Virus record (IMG/VR): IMGVR_UViG_3300032893_000160
Location: 1-38,813 of that record
DNA length: 38,813 bases
Origin: a virus
Strand: one strand, 5' to 3'
The position numbers were made by a program, and so were the translations under genes. Shown here piece after piece: positions 27,026-34,617 of this stretch. The stretch's first letter is position 1; every line of letters begins with the position of its first letter. Below the pieces are notes generated by a model. That model was not told the DNA's origin. It saw nothing but the letters and a program-made list of their open reading frames with translations, and searched no databases.

Positions 27026-27326
27026 AATTGCAGAAGCTGGAGTACCAAATAAAGATGGAAGATACTTCGTTTTATACACTTTTGAGAAAAATGTTGTTTC
27101 GTGTGGCAAACATTGCAGAAGAAATGTTCCAGGCGTTAGTAATTTCTTTCATGGGAAATGGACCGCTTTGACAGATGAAATGATGATAACTCACTGGATG
27201 GATGTGCCAGGCTTACCTGATGAAGAACTAGAAATTGATGACTCTGATGAAAAGGTAAAAGAAATGAAGGAAAAAACAAGATCAATGACACCTGAAGATT
27301 TTATGCAATTAATGAGGTCAAGATGA
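27012..27326 (+). CDS. DUF551-like phage protein
   Basis: The 104-residue protein has the layout of DUF551: an N-terminal WNKIAEAGVPNKDGRYFVLY (about 3-22), a strand with VVSCGKH, and then ITHWMDVPGLPDEE (about 59-72), the family signature (THWMPLP). The C-terminal 30 residues are an acidic/basic extra helix. DUF551 proteins are common in phages; no function is known. It is coupled to both neighbours (ATGG and ATGA overlaps). Confidence 0.7.
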   Translation: MGWNKIAEAGVPNKDGRYFVLYTFEKNVVSCGKHCRRNVPGVSNFFHGKWTALTDEMMITHWMDVPGLPDEELEIDDSDEKVKEMKEKTRSMTPEDFMQLMRSR

Positions 27327-27604
27327 GTGGAGAATGCGAAAAATGCTGGGAACACTGTTTAGATTGTAAATGTCCCATTCCTTTAGGGGATGGGGAAAAT
27401 CCTCCTGCCGAACAAATTCCTGTTCGATATGTAAATGTTCGAGGAAGGGAAGAGCATGAAGCTATTATCAAGGATTCTAAGAAATGTGAAGAACTTGGAT
27501 TAGACCAATATTATGAAATAATGGTTTATCTGAAAAGATGGGGAAATTGGCTAGATAAAACAACAGAAAAAAATGCAAAAAATCACAAATTTCGCATCCT
27601 CTAA
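27323..27604 (+). CDS. Hypothetical protein with N-terminal cysteine motif
   Basis: The 93-residue protein starts with ECEKCWEHCLDCKCPIP, five Cys residues that could bind a metal. A charged middle (REEHEAIIKDSKKCEELGLD) and a basic end follow. It is last in the rightward accessory unit. No family is recognised. Confidence 0.6.
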   Translation: MSGECEKCWEHCLDCKCPIPLGDGENPPAEQIPVRYVNVRGREEHEAIIKDSKKCEELGLDQYYEIMVYLKRWGNWLDKTTEKNAKNHKFRIL

Positions 27605-27736
27605 AACTATATGTAGGCTGTGTGGTTGCCTGACATCTATACCAAAAGGCAAATCAAGTTCACATATATGCGAGGGCTTCTTAGAGGCCCTACACATATA
27701 CTGGAATGGTCCATAAATGAAACATAATATAGGTTA
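27605..27736. other. Short intergenic region between convergent genes
   Basis: No gene is seen. AGGGC (27673-27677) and GCCCT (27687-27691) could form a small hairpin flanked by CACATATA repeats, perhaps a weak terminator; it has no T-tract. Confidence 0.3.
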
Positions 27737-28285
27737 TCAGACTACGACCCTAGCTTCTTTCTGCCCATCTTTACTTCCAATTAAGAAGTCTCCACGATAT
27801 AGCTGATTTTCTATCCAATTTCCTTCGCTATCCTTGGTAAATCCGAAATATTCGAGCTGAAGATTCTCCCATCTTTTGATTTGAGATACTTGATTTTGAT
27901 CATAAAGACTAGGATTCATCAAGATATTCATCATTTGCGATCTATGTGGTAATTCCCAACAAAAATAAACATCTCCATTAGGATAAACATGGAACAACAT
28001 CATATCTTGTTCAGGATAAGGACGATATTTTGTAATCTTACGAATCCTAACTAGCCCTTTTTTTAGCATTAGGTCGTATTTTTCGTAGATAGCTAAATAA
28101 AATGGCTTGTCTCCCATTTCCTTAGAACCTTGTTCAATCGCTTCATTAATGTCTTTCACTAAATCTTTTTTGATTTCATGAGAAACATCTCCAATAACTA
28201 CTCCTCTTTCGCCATTTATTTGTGCATCTCTATAGATAGACCCAACAGTATTTCGTGATGGATCTATATGTGATTTAAATTCCAT
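27737..28285 (-). CDS. Hypothetical accessory protein
   Basis: The 182-residue protein is mixed alpha/beta (VIGDVSHEIKKDLVKDINEA, DMMLFHVYPNGDVYFCWELP, YRGDFLIGSKDGQKEARVVV). I start at ATG 28285 because AGGAGGGGGAG lies six bases before it; a longer frame lies inside the zinc-finger gene. The stop of the upstream gene overlaps the start. No family is recognised. With the next gene it forms a two-gene minus-strand unit with its own promoter, as expected for a moron or defence gene. Confidence 0.65.
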   Translation of the reverse strand: MEFKSHIDPSRNTVGSIYRDAQINGERGVVIGDVSHEIKKDLVKDINEAIEQGSKEMGDKPFYLAIYEKYDLMLKKGLVRIRKITKYRPYPEQDMMLFHVYPNGDVYFCWELPHRSQMMNILMNPSLYDQNQVSQIKRWENLQLEYFGFTKDSEGNWIENQLYRGDFLIGSKDGQKEARVVV

Positions 28286-28569
28286 TATGCTCCCCCTCCT
28301 GCTCGAACTTTTCTTGTCCAATGGTTTTTTATGAGTTTTTTGTGCCCTTTTTCTGCGCATTCATAGGAACAAAAAACAGTTCTTTGACGTTTTTTCAAGT
28401 TTTCTATTCGCACAACTTGCTTCCCACACATCCGGCAAAACGTTGGATTTGGCGTTCGCTTTCCCGTTGTTTTTTCGATCTTTTTCTGATATTCGCAGCG
28501 ATAACAAAATTTCTGATTTTTTATAAAATCTGTAACTAACCGATCAATTTTGCAACTATCACAAATCAT
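28285..28569 (-). CDS. Zinc-finger protein
   Basis: The 94-residue protein has two cysteine-pair modules: ICDSCKIDRLVTDF with FCYRCEYQ (about 2-29) and FCRMCGKQV with VFCSYECAEKGHKK (about 44-77). Both look like zinc ribbons or knuckles. The C terminus is basic (KNHWTRKVRAGGGA). I start at ATG 28569 with GTGAGG upstream; a GTG three codons earlier is possible. It probably binds nucleic acid. It is cotranscribed with the next gene from the promoter at 28590-28618. Confidence 0.65.
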   Translation of the reverse strand: MICDSCKIDRLVTDFIKNQKFCYRCEYQKKIEKTTGKRTPNPTFCRMCGKQVVRIENLKKRQRTVFCSYECAEKGHKKLIKNHWTRKVRAGGGA

Positions 28570-28589
28570 AAACCTCACTTTTGTATAGA

Positions 28590-28618
28590 CTTATAATAAT
28601 TTTATTAAACAAAGTCAA
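28590..28618 (-). promoter_or_regulatory. Predicted promoter for the two minus-strand accessory genes
   Basis: On the minus strand, TTGACT (28618-28613) and TATAAG (28595-28590) are 17 bases apart, a strong sigma-70-like match. It is back to back with the scaffold/capsid unit. Confidence 0.7.
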
Positions 28619-28623
28619 TGTAG

Positions 28624-28662
28624 GGCGTAATTAAGGCAATCAGCCCTTTGCCGCGGCGTAAT
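28624..28662. promoter_or_regulatory. Direct repeats GGCGTAAT upstream of the scaffold gene
   Basis: Two identical 8-base copies start at 28624 and 28655, 31 bases apart (about three helical turns). They lie in a GC-rich patch with an AGGGC/GCCCT hairpin (about 28622-28647). They could control the capsid unit; the factor is unknown. Confidence 0.4.
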
Positions 28663-28697
28663 GTGGGCCTAGCCGACCACCAAACAAAAGGAAATTC

Positions 28698-29465
28698 ATG
28701 ACTGAGATTGAAAACCAAAACAGCGAAGTCCAAGAGGTAGCACCTCAGGTCGAAACCCAAGTCAATGAAGTGAATGAGACGCAGAAAGTTCAAGAGCCGG
28801 TAACTAACCAGCATTTGAAAGCGATGCGACTTAAGAATGCCGAACTCGAAAGAGAACTGAAGCAATTGCGCGAAATGCAAATGCAGTTAATGCAAGCTCA
28901 ACTTAGCAATCCTGCACCAGCAAAACCGCAAGAGGTCGACGAGTTTGACAAGATCGGTGATGAAGAGTTCATTCCTTTAGGTAAGGTGAAAAAGCTAGCT
29001 GAGAAAAACACTCAGAAGGTCCTCAAAAACACCGAAGAACTTGTGCGTCATGAGGTAGAAAAAGCCCTCAAGAAACAACAAGACAGTCAATTCATTGATC
29101 GCTTGAATCGTCAATATTCAGATTTCTCCGAGGTCGTCAATCCTGAAACTTTATCAATTTTGGAAGAAAAGGAACCGGAATTGGCGGCTACGATTGCGGA
29201 GTTAAAAGATCCGTACAAAATCGGAGTCCAAAGCTACAAATACATCAAAGCGATGGGACTTTCCCAATCAGCAAAGGAAGCTCGAAGAGAGAAGGAAGTA
29301 GATAAGGCAATTGCTAAGTCAGAAAAGGCGGTGACGTCTCCAATGGCTTACGATAAGCGACCTATTGCCCAAGCCTTTAAGCTTACGGATGCTATGAAAA
29401 AAGATCTTTATCGTGAAATGCATGGATATGCAGCATTAGCCAGCTCGGTTCCCGAACTGACCTAA
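28698..29465 (+). CDS. Scaffolding protein
   Basis: The 255-residue protein directly precedes the capsid gene, the usual place of the scaffold. It is charged and largely coiled coil: an acidic Gln/Val-rich N terminus (about 1-35), a helix with LKNAELERELKQLREMQMQL (about 48-67), and a long Lys/Glu helix to about 130. It ends in a helical C terminus with YREMHGYAALASS. No enzyme motif is seen. AAAGGAAATTC precedes the ATG. It would form the inner mould of the procapsid and then leave. Confidence 0.8.
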   Translation: MTEIENQNSEVQEVAPQVETQVNEVNETQKVQEPVTNQHLKAMRLKNAELERELKQLREMQMQLMQAQLSNPAPAKPQEVDEFDKIGDEEFIPLGKVKKLAEKNTQKVLKNTEELVRHEVEKALKKQQDSQFIDRLNRQYSDFSEVVNPETLSILEEKEPELAATIAELKDPYKIGVQSYKYIKAMGLSQSAKEARREKEVDKAIAKSEKAVTSPMAYDKRPIAQAFKLTDAMKKDLYREMHGYAALASSVPELT

Positions 29466-29483
29466 TAGGTCAAAGGGAACACA

Positions 29484-30431
29484 ATGACAGTCTCAATTGC
29501 GTCGCTGCCTCCACAAATTCAGCAGCGATATAATGCGAAGTTGCTGTCAACTCCAGAGCACAACTTAATTCACCAGTTGTTTGCTACACCTGTTGAGTTG
29601 CCAGACAACCAAGGTTTTATTGATCGTCAATCTAGATACGATAGATTAGATCTATTCGAAGTCCCACTTGACGATGCTCAAAATAACCCACCACCACAAC
29701 AGCTTAATCGTGTTGACGTAGATTGCCGTGTACGTGTTTACGCGACTTATATCGTGTTAACTCGTCAAGTTACAATCACCAATGAAGACCCAGTTCTTAA
29801 CTCTGCTGCTGCTCGTCTTGGACAATCTCTTCGTGAGACTCAAGATGCTCTGCAAAGAGATAACTTGGAATCTTCAGCGTCTATTATTAACTGCGTAGGT
29901 GGAACAAACGGCGACATTCCTACTGAGATGACTATCTCAGATGTGGATGACGTATTCACAGTGCTCCAGAACAACTCTGGAGAGTACATTACTAACATCG
30001 TGGAAGCCGAACTACGTTTTGGCACATCTCCGATCGGTGATGCATACGGTTGCATGTTAACCACACGTATGATCCCAGTATTGTACAACATGACTGGATT
30101 CATCAAGAAATTCCAGTATCCAAATATTAGCCAAACCCTTTCCACAGAGATTGGTGGAGCTAATAACGTTCGCTTCTTCGTATCTGAGCAAGGCTCTGTC
30201 ACACCAAATGCTTCATTGCTTGGTAATGACATTGCTAACTGCTTCGTTGCTGCTAAAGAAGCCTACAAAGTCGTGTGGCAAGCAGGAGGTAAAGCTCGCT
30301 TTATCTATCTGCCTCCTGGATATAACAACGACCCATGCATGCTTCGTCATACTGCTGGTTGCTCGTTCTATCAAGGGCAATGCATCACAAATGACCTCTG
30401 GATCCAAAACCTACGCTCAACAGGTATTTAA
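29484..30431 (+). CDS. Major capsid protein, N4-gp56/P22-type HK97 fold
   Basis: The 315-residue protein has the N4-gp56 family layout. Its start is IQQRYNAKLLSTPEHNLIHQ, then RQSRYDRLDLFEVPLDD. DCRVRVYATYIVLTRQVTIT matches the conserved E-loop and strand region, and ARLGQSLRETQDALQRDNLES the spine helix (about 113-133). The C terminus carries the A-domain strands (ARFIYLPPGYNND). It forms the icosahedral shell. It follows the scaffold by 18 bases. The exact family (N4-gp56 or P22 coat) is by eye. Confidence 0.85.
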   Translation: MTVSIASLPPQIQQRYNAKLLSTPEHNLIHQLFATPVELPDNQGFIDRQSRYDRLDLFEVPLDDAQNNPPPQQLNRVDVDCRVRVYATYIVLTRQVTITNEDPVLNSAAARLGQSLRETQDALQRDNLESSASIINCVGGTNGDIPTEMTISDVDDVFTVLQNNSGEYITNIVEAELRFGTSPIGDAYGCMLTTRMIPVLYNMTGFIKKFQYPNISQTLSTEIGGANNVRFFVSEQGSVTPNASLLGNDIANCFVAAKEAYKVVWQAGGKARFIYLPPGYNNDPCMLRHTAGCSFYQGQCITNDLWIQNLRSTGI

Positions 30432-30442
30432 GGAGGTACATT

Positions 30443-31549
30443 ATGGGTCAATTCCCTTACGGATTCGTTGCATCTGGATATTATACATCAGATACAACTG
30501 CTAAAAATATTGCTTTACCCGATAGACCAGACAAGTTCGTTTTGTATGACAGAACGAATTGGGGTGCTGCTACAACAGCCGTTGCAGCAATGCAAAGTTT
30601 CTGGTTTAGAGGCATGGCTGCTGGTTCTTATTTGCAAATCGGCCAAATCAGTGCTGCTGCTGCATCAAACTATATGTATGGTGCTCAAGGTACTTCCGGC
30701 GGATTTACATTTATAGACCAAACAAATCCTCCCACATTCGCAAAAGTTGCAGTTACAGCTGTCAACGGCACTACTGGGGTAGTTTCTACAGGAACAACTA
30801 CAGGTTTAGCTGTTGGCGACTGGGTAAGATTGATAAACATCACAGGTGCTCAAGAATTGAGTGGCCCGATTGCATATCAAATTACCGCAATTAGCGCAGG
30901 TGTAAGCTTTACACTTGGTTACTTTGCTACAGCTGCTTCAGCAGGATTTTCAGTTTCTAACGGTACAACTGGATACTATCAAAAAGTGTATCCAGGATTT
31001 ATGTATCCAAGTAAGCAGTATGTAATTGGTATCACACAAGCTACTCAGGCTAAAGTCTATTTCCCTCGTCAAAACGACTTTACTGTTGGCGAAATGGTCG
31101 ATTTCCAAATTCCATCGTCTTATGGAATGTCGCAAATGAGCAACTTAACTGCTAACCCAAAAGGGAATTCCAACAATGGAAATCCTCCAGGTCCAGCAAG
31201 AGTTCTCCAAGTAATCAATTCTTCGACTGAATCTTCAATCGTTCTTGATTACGACACCACAGGATTCACAGCGTTTGCACAACCAACATCTGCATCATTT
31301 GCAGGTGGAGCATCACCCGCAACTTGCTTCCCAGCAGGTTCTGGAGTTGTTCCATATGGTGCAAGTTCCACAGTAATTGGAAGCGCAACAATTCCTCAAT
31401 CTCCCCCAGGCACTAACCTTCTTGACGCATTTGACAACCGTGCTCAGTACGTCATGAACCTCGGTACTAGTGTAGTAGGAGCCAACAATGCAGTTATGTA
31501 TTGGGAAGCTTGGAGAGGTGACAATTTTAACGATGTTTCTAATGCGTAG
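30443..31549 (+). CDS. Structural protein with two FCCH-like modules
   Basis: The 368-residue protein follows the capsid gene after AAGGAGG. It holds two modules like the ubiquitin-activating E1 FCCH domain found in phage structural proteins. One is at about 105-185 (TTGLAVGDWVRLINITGAQE then YQITAISAGVSFTLGYF); the other is at about 195-315 (ITQATQAKVYF, FTVGEMVDFQIPSSYGMSQM, then VLDYDTTGFTAF). It ends in NLLDAFDNRAQYVM, matching the end of the next-but-one gene's product. It could be a capsid decoration or head-vertex protein. Confidence 0.7.
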   Translation: MGQFPYGFVASGYYTSDTTAKNIALPDRPDKFVLYDRTNWGAATTAVAAMQSFWFRGMAAGSYLQIGQISAAAASNYMYGAQGTSGGFTFIDQTNPPTFAKVAVTAVNGTTGVVSTGTTTGLAVGDWVRLINITGAQELSGPIAYQITAISAGVSFTLGYFATAASAGFSVSNGTTGYYQKVYPGFMYPSKQYVIGITQATQAKVYFPRQNDFTVGEMVDFQIPSSYGMSQMSNLTANPKGNSNNGNPPGPARVLQVINSSTESSIVLDYDTTGFTAFAQPTSASFAGGASPATCFPAGSGVVPYGASSTVIGSATIPQSPPGTNLLDAFDNRAQYVMNLGTSVVGANNAVMYWEAWRGDNFNDVSNA

Positions 31550-31557
31550 TAAATATA

Positions 31558-31587
31558 GGAGAGGGACATTTCGTCCCCCTCCTTTCT
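31558..31587 (+). terminator. Rho-independent terminator
   Basis: GGAGAGGGAC (31558-31567) pairs with GTCCCCCTCC (31573-31582) with one mismatch around the loop ATTTC, followed by TTTCT. It ends the scaffold-capsid transcript and may let part of the polymerases through, since structural genes continue. Confidence 0.8.
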
Positions 31588-31603
31588 AAAAAAGGATGGA
31601 AAA

Positions 31604-31966
31604 ATGGAAGTCAGAGAAATCAATAAAAAGCTCAAAAAAAGTCTACCACCTCAGGAACGAGATGAGCTGGTTAAGAAGCAACGTAAAGAAGACGATAAAG
31701 TCATGACCGGAATGTTCGAATTTCTTGATGCTCAAGGAGGATGGCTAGAGTTTTCTTATAGAAAATACCCAGGGGAGCCAATTCAAATCATCAAATTGAT
31801 TCATGGGGAGATTTGCGATTTGCCAATGGGGATTATAAAGCACCTAAATAATACAAAGAAAAAGGTAAGACGCTACTCAATGGAATTGCCTGCTACTGGA
31901 CAAAGAGTTCCTCGTAGTTTTGAAACTATCTCTAGAGTGAGATTTACCCCAACTAACGTACTATGA
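31604..31966 (+). CDS. Virion-region protein
   Basis: The 120-residue protein has an N-terminal charged helix (KKSLPPQERDELVKKQRKED) and a beta-rich part: WLEFSYRKYPGEPIQIIKLI, then GEICDLPMGIIKHLNN. Proteins with a GEIC.LP.GI.KHLN motif occur in podoviruses next to capsid genes and are structural without a settled role. AAAAGGATGG precedes the ATG. Overlap with the next gene is four bases. Confidence 0.7.
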   Translation: MEVREINKKLKKSLPPQERDELVKKQRKEDDKVMTGMFEFLDAQGGWLEFSYRKYPGEPIQIIKLIHGEICDLPMGIIKHLNNTKKKVRRYSMELPATGQRVPRSFETISRVRFTPTNVL

Positions 31967-32346
31967 GTGCTCCATATAATTCAAATTATGGGCCTCCTTT
32001 CGGTTCGGAATTCATTCCGAATTTGCAGTACATATTAAATATTACGCAGGCTGCCCCGGCGGTTGTTACGTTCACTGGAAATCATAATTTTGTTGTGGGG
32101 GAATGGATTAGCTTTCGAATTCCTCCTCCAAATGGGATGGTTCAGCTTAATAACCAGAAAGCTTTAATAATTTCTACGACTCCAACGACGGTAACAATAG
32201 CAGTAGACAGCTTGCAATTTTATCCATTTATATATGTGCAAGACCCTCAAGTTCCTTGTGTTGCGGTTCCAGTAGGTTCCGGTATTCCACCAGGTACGGC
32301 GACGGTGACCTTAGAAGATGCATTTGATAACCAACCATTATTATGA
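31963..32346 (+). CDS. FCCH-module structural protein
   Basis: The 127-residue protein is essentially one FCCH-like module (ILNITQAAPAVVTF, FVVGEWISFRIPPPNGMVQL, then ALIISTTPTTVTIAVDSLQF). It ends in TLEDAFDNQPLL. The same pattern occurs in the 30443-31549 protein (VIGITQATQAKVYF and NLLDAFDNRAQ), so both come from one duplicated module. A role in virion assembly is inferred from position, between the capsid region and the connector-like gene. Confidence 0.7.
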   Translation: MSAPYNSNYGPPFGSEFIPNLQYILNITQAAPAVVTFTGNHNFVVGEWISFRIPPPNGMVQLNNQKALIISTTPTTVTIAVDSLQFYPFIYVQDPQVPCVAVPVGSGIPPGTATVTLEDAFDNQPLL

Positions 32347-33710
32347 CGACATTTGTTCCCACATTTCCGTTATATCCTACCTTGGCAAATGCTGTGACCA
32401 AGACGCGCAAGCTCACTGGTTCAAGCAATTCGTTTCAAGTTACGGATGAGTATATAGTTCAGCAAATGCATAGCTTCTATTCCTATGATTTGCCAGCTAA
32501 GTTTAGATCTTTAAAGCTAAAGGATTTATATACTTTCACGACTAATGTCGGTCAGGATGTTTATCCTTTTAATAGTGAACTTTATGTCACTGTTAATCAG
32601 CCATGCTATTGTGCAAAGAGAGAGATTCGCTTGTTTAATGATCCGTGGAATTTCTATGGAGTCAATTATAATTGGCAGCAATTTACTACTTTTGCTAGTG
32701 GAGATGGAACCAATGGATCTCGAACTGGCTCAATTACTAACGTAACAAATGCAGTAAATGCAGTTGTTACAGCTCCAAGTCATGGGTTAGTCTCAGGAAC
32801 CACCGTTATCATTAATAACGTTAGTGGAATGATTGAACTTAATGGTAATTCCTATACCATTACTGTCATAGATGCCAATACTTTTTCTTTAAATGTGAAT
32901 TCAACCAGCTTTTCCGCTTACACCTCCGGAGGAAGCTGGTATTCTTCTCCATATAATGGATTTACAACAGCTGCTCCTTTGATTGGAAGTTTCAATAACG
33001 ATCCAGGTCCACAATCCAACCCGAATCTTTTTTTTCCTCAAGGAAGAGTTCAAAACATCCTTATTACAGCGAATGTAATTGGGCCTAATGGAGTAGGGGA
33101 AACTCAAAACGTAACTGATGATGGTCAAGGAAACCTAATTCAGATTTTCCAAACCTCCAATAGTGGAAATCAAGAATATGGATGGACTTACTATCGTCAG
33201 TACGCTTCTTCAACTCCAACAATGCCAGGAAATGCGACGATAAATTACCAGACTGGTCAGATTACAGGTCTTACTTTTGCAGAGGCAATTCCGGAAGGAA
33301 CTCCTATACAGATTCAATACAATCCAAAGCAGTTTTCTATCCCTCTTTCTATCATGTTCTATCAAAACCAATTCACATTAGCTCCGGTGCCTGATGCTGG
33401 TTATACTATAGAGCTCACATGCTATCGTCAGCCAATTCAAGCTCTTTTAGCTGCTGATATGGCTGGAAACCCCGAGCTCTCGGAATGGTGGGAGGTTTTA
33501 GCGGTAGGTGCTGCTAAGAAGATATTTGAAGAAAGACTGGATTCTGATGGAGTTATATTCATCGATAAGATGTTGAAAGAGCGCTATGACATCATTGAGA
33601 CGAGAACCTATGCACAGATAGGTCAGGAAAGGATTAATACAATTTATACTGACCAATTAACCTATAATTATGGTTTAGGCGGTCTTACTTCGAACTTTGG
33701 TTCTATATGA
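32343..33710 (+). CDS. Connector/stopper-like protein with FCCH module
   Basis: The 455-residue protein has an N-terminal helical part (ATKTRKLTGS-like VTKTRKLTGSSNSFQVTD, VQQMHSFYSYDLPAKFRSLK). One FCCH module sits at about 138-200 (VNAVVTAPSHGLVSGTTVII, GMIELNGNSYTITVIDANTF, YTSGGSW), followed by a C-terminal part (ELSEWWEVLAVGAAKKIFEE, then IDKMLKERYD). The outer part resembles head-to-tail connector or stopper proteins of podoviruses (P22 gp4/gp10 region by order). The inserted module is unusual and is probably decoration. The gene lies in an ATGA-coupled structural unit. Confidence 0.65.
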   Translation: MTTFVPTFPLYPTLANAVTKTRKLTGSSNSFQVTDEYIVQQMHSFYSYDLPAKFRSLKLKDLYTFTTNVGQDVYPFNSELYVTVNQPCYCAKREIRLFNDPWNFYGVNYNWQQFTTFASGDGTNGSRTGSITNVTNAVNAVVTAPSHGLVSGTTVIINNVSGMIELNGNSYTITVIDANTFSLNVNSTSFSAYTSGGSWYSSPYNGFTTAAPLIGSFNNDPGPQSNPNLFFPQGRVQNILITANVIGPNGVGETQNVTDDGQGNLIQIFQTSNSGNQEYGWTYYRQYASSTPTMPGNATINYQTGQITGLTFAEAIPEGTPIQIQYNPKQFSIPLSIMFYQNQFTLAPVPDAGYTIELTCYRQPIQALLAADMAGNPELSEWWEVLAVGAAKKIFEERLDSDGVIFIDKMLKERYDIIETRTYAQIGQERINTIYTDQLTYNYGLGGLTSNFGSI

Positions 33711-33823
33711 AGAAAAAATTAATTAAAGCTCCCACAATCAAAAAGAAAAAACTTAAACCATTGCCCAACAAACCCATTCCGATTGGAGGAAGTCCATTTG
33801 TTGGCAGGTCAACAACAGGATAA
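33707..33823 (+). CDS. Tiny basic protein
   Basis: The 38-residue frame (KKKLIKAPTIKKKKLKPLPN, then PIPIGGSPFVGRSTTG) starts inside the upstream stop. It is Lys/Pro-rich and ends in a Gly-rich tail. No family is recognised. A virion-associated or DNA-binding role would fit, as for the other tiny basic proteins here. Confidence 0.55.
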   Translation: MKKKLIKAPTIKKKKLKPLPNKPIPIGGSPFVGRSTTG

Positions 33824-33825
33824 TT

Positions 33826-33960
33826 ATGGCCGTCATAAAAGGTAAAGAAAAGAAACTTAAGAAACCTACCTCTGTTTTGAAGGCTCAAATGAGTGAAAAA
33901 GCTAAGCGTAAATTGCGCAGGCCACAGGATGTTCAACCCATTCCAACCGTTGCAGTTTAA
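33826..33960 (+). CDS. Tiny basic protein
   Basis: The 44-residue frame (MAVIKGKEKKLKKPTSVLKA, then QMSEKAKRKLRRPQDVQP) starts two bases after the previous stop. It is very basic. I recognise no family. It lies between the connector-like and fibre genes, so it is possibly a virion component. Confidence 0.55.
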   Translation: MAVIKGKEKKLKKPTSVLKAQMSEKAKRKLRRPQDVQPIPTVAV

Positions 33961-33969
33961 AGGAATAAC

Positions 33970-34617
33970 ATGCCAATACCAACATACACACCCGGATATC
34001 CTCCTGATGGGTCATCATTGGGACAAACAAAGGCAACCATTAGAAATAACCTAGATGGAACGTTTGAGACTTTGGGTATTGATCACGTAAACAACAATGG
34101 TCAACCAGGATCTCAACCAGCTGGATATCACACGATCATCCATCAAGTTTCTCAGACAAGCGTTTCTACAGTTGCAGGTTATAATCAAGTCTTTTCTGGA
34201 GTTCCTGGAACTTTAGTCGTTAATGGAGTTACAACACCTAATATTCCACCTGGCGGAGATACTCAACTTTATTCCCTTACAAGTCTAGGTGGATTAAATC
34301 AGATCACGGGAAGTGTACCGGCAAACAATGGTTATGCATGGCTTGGAGGAGTTCTTTTGCAATGGGGAAAATTCAATTTAAGTGGTTCCCAAGGACAAAA
34401 AGCACCTGTTAGTTTTAATACTAGCAACGTTGATTTCCCGAATAATTGCTTCATGGTTCAATTAACATTGATATGCAATTCTAGTGGAACATCGTCTTCG
34501 GATAATACCCTTTCAGTAGTTCGTGGAAGCGTTACTAATACAGGTTTTACATTCCAATATAATGGATCTGGAGGAAGTAATTACCAGCAATTTTATTGGC
34601 TCGCTATAGGTAACTAG
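33970..34617 (+). CDS. Tail fibre protein with gp53-like C-terminal domain
   Basis: The 215-residue protein has a Pro/Gly-rich N terminus (PTYTPGYPPDGSSLGQ), a head region with YHTIIHQVSQ, and a C-terminal beta domain: GGVLLQWGKFNLSG, then VDFPNNCFMVQLTLI, and FYWLAIGN at the end. The WG, VDFP and W.A.G pattern is that of gp53-like C-terminal domains of phage fibres, which bind the host or assist folding. AAAGGA precedes the ATG. It sits before the nozzle-like gene. Confidence 0.75.
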   Translation: MPIPTYTPGYPPDGSSLGQTKATIRNNLDGTFETLGIDHVNNNGQPGSQPAGYHTIIHQVSQTSVSTVAGYNQVFSGVPGTLVVNGVTTPNIPPGGDTQLYSLTSLGGLNQITGSVPANNGYAWLGGVLLQWGKFNLSGSQGQKAPVSFNTSNVDFPNNCFMVQLTLICNSSGTSSSDNTLSVVRGSVTNTGFTFQYNGSGGSNYQQFYWLAIGN

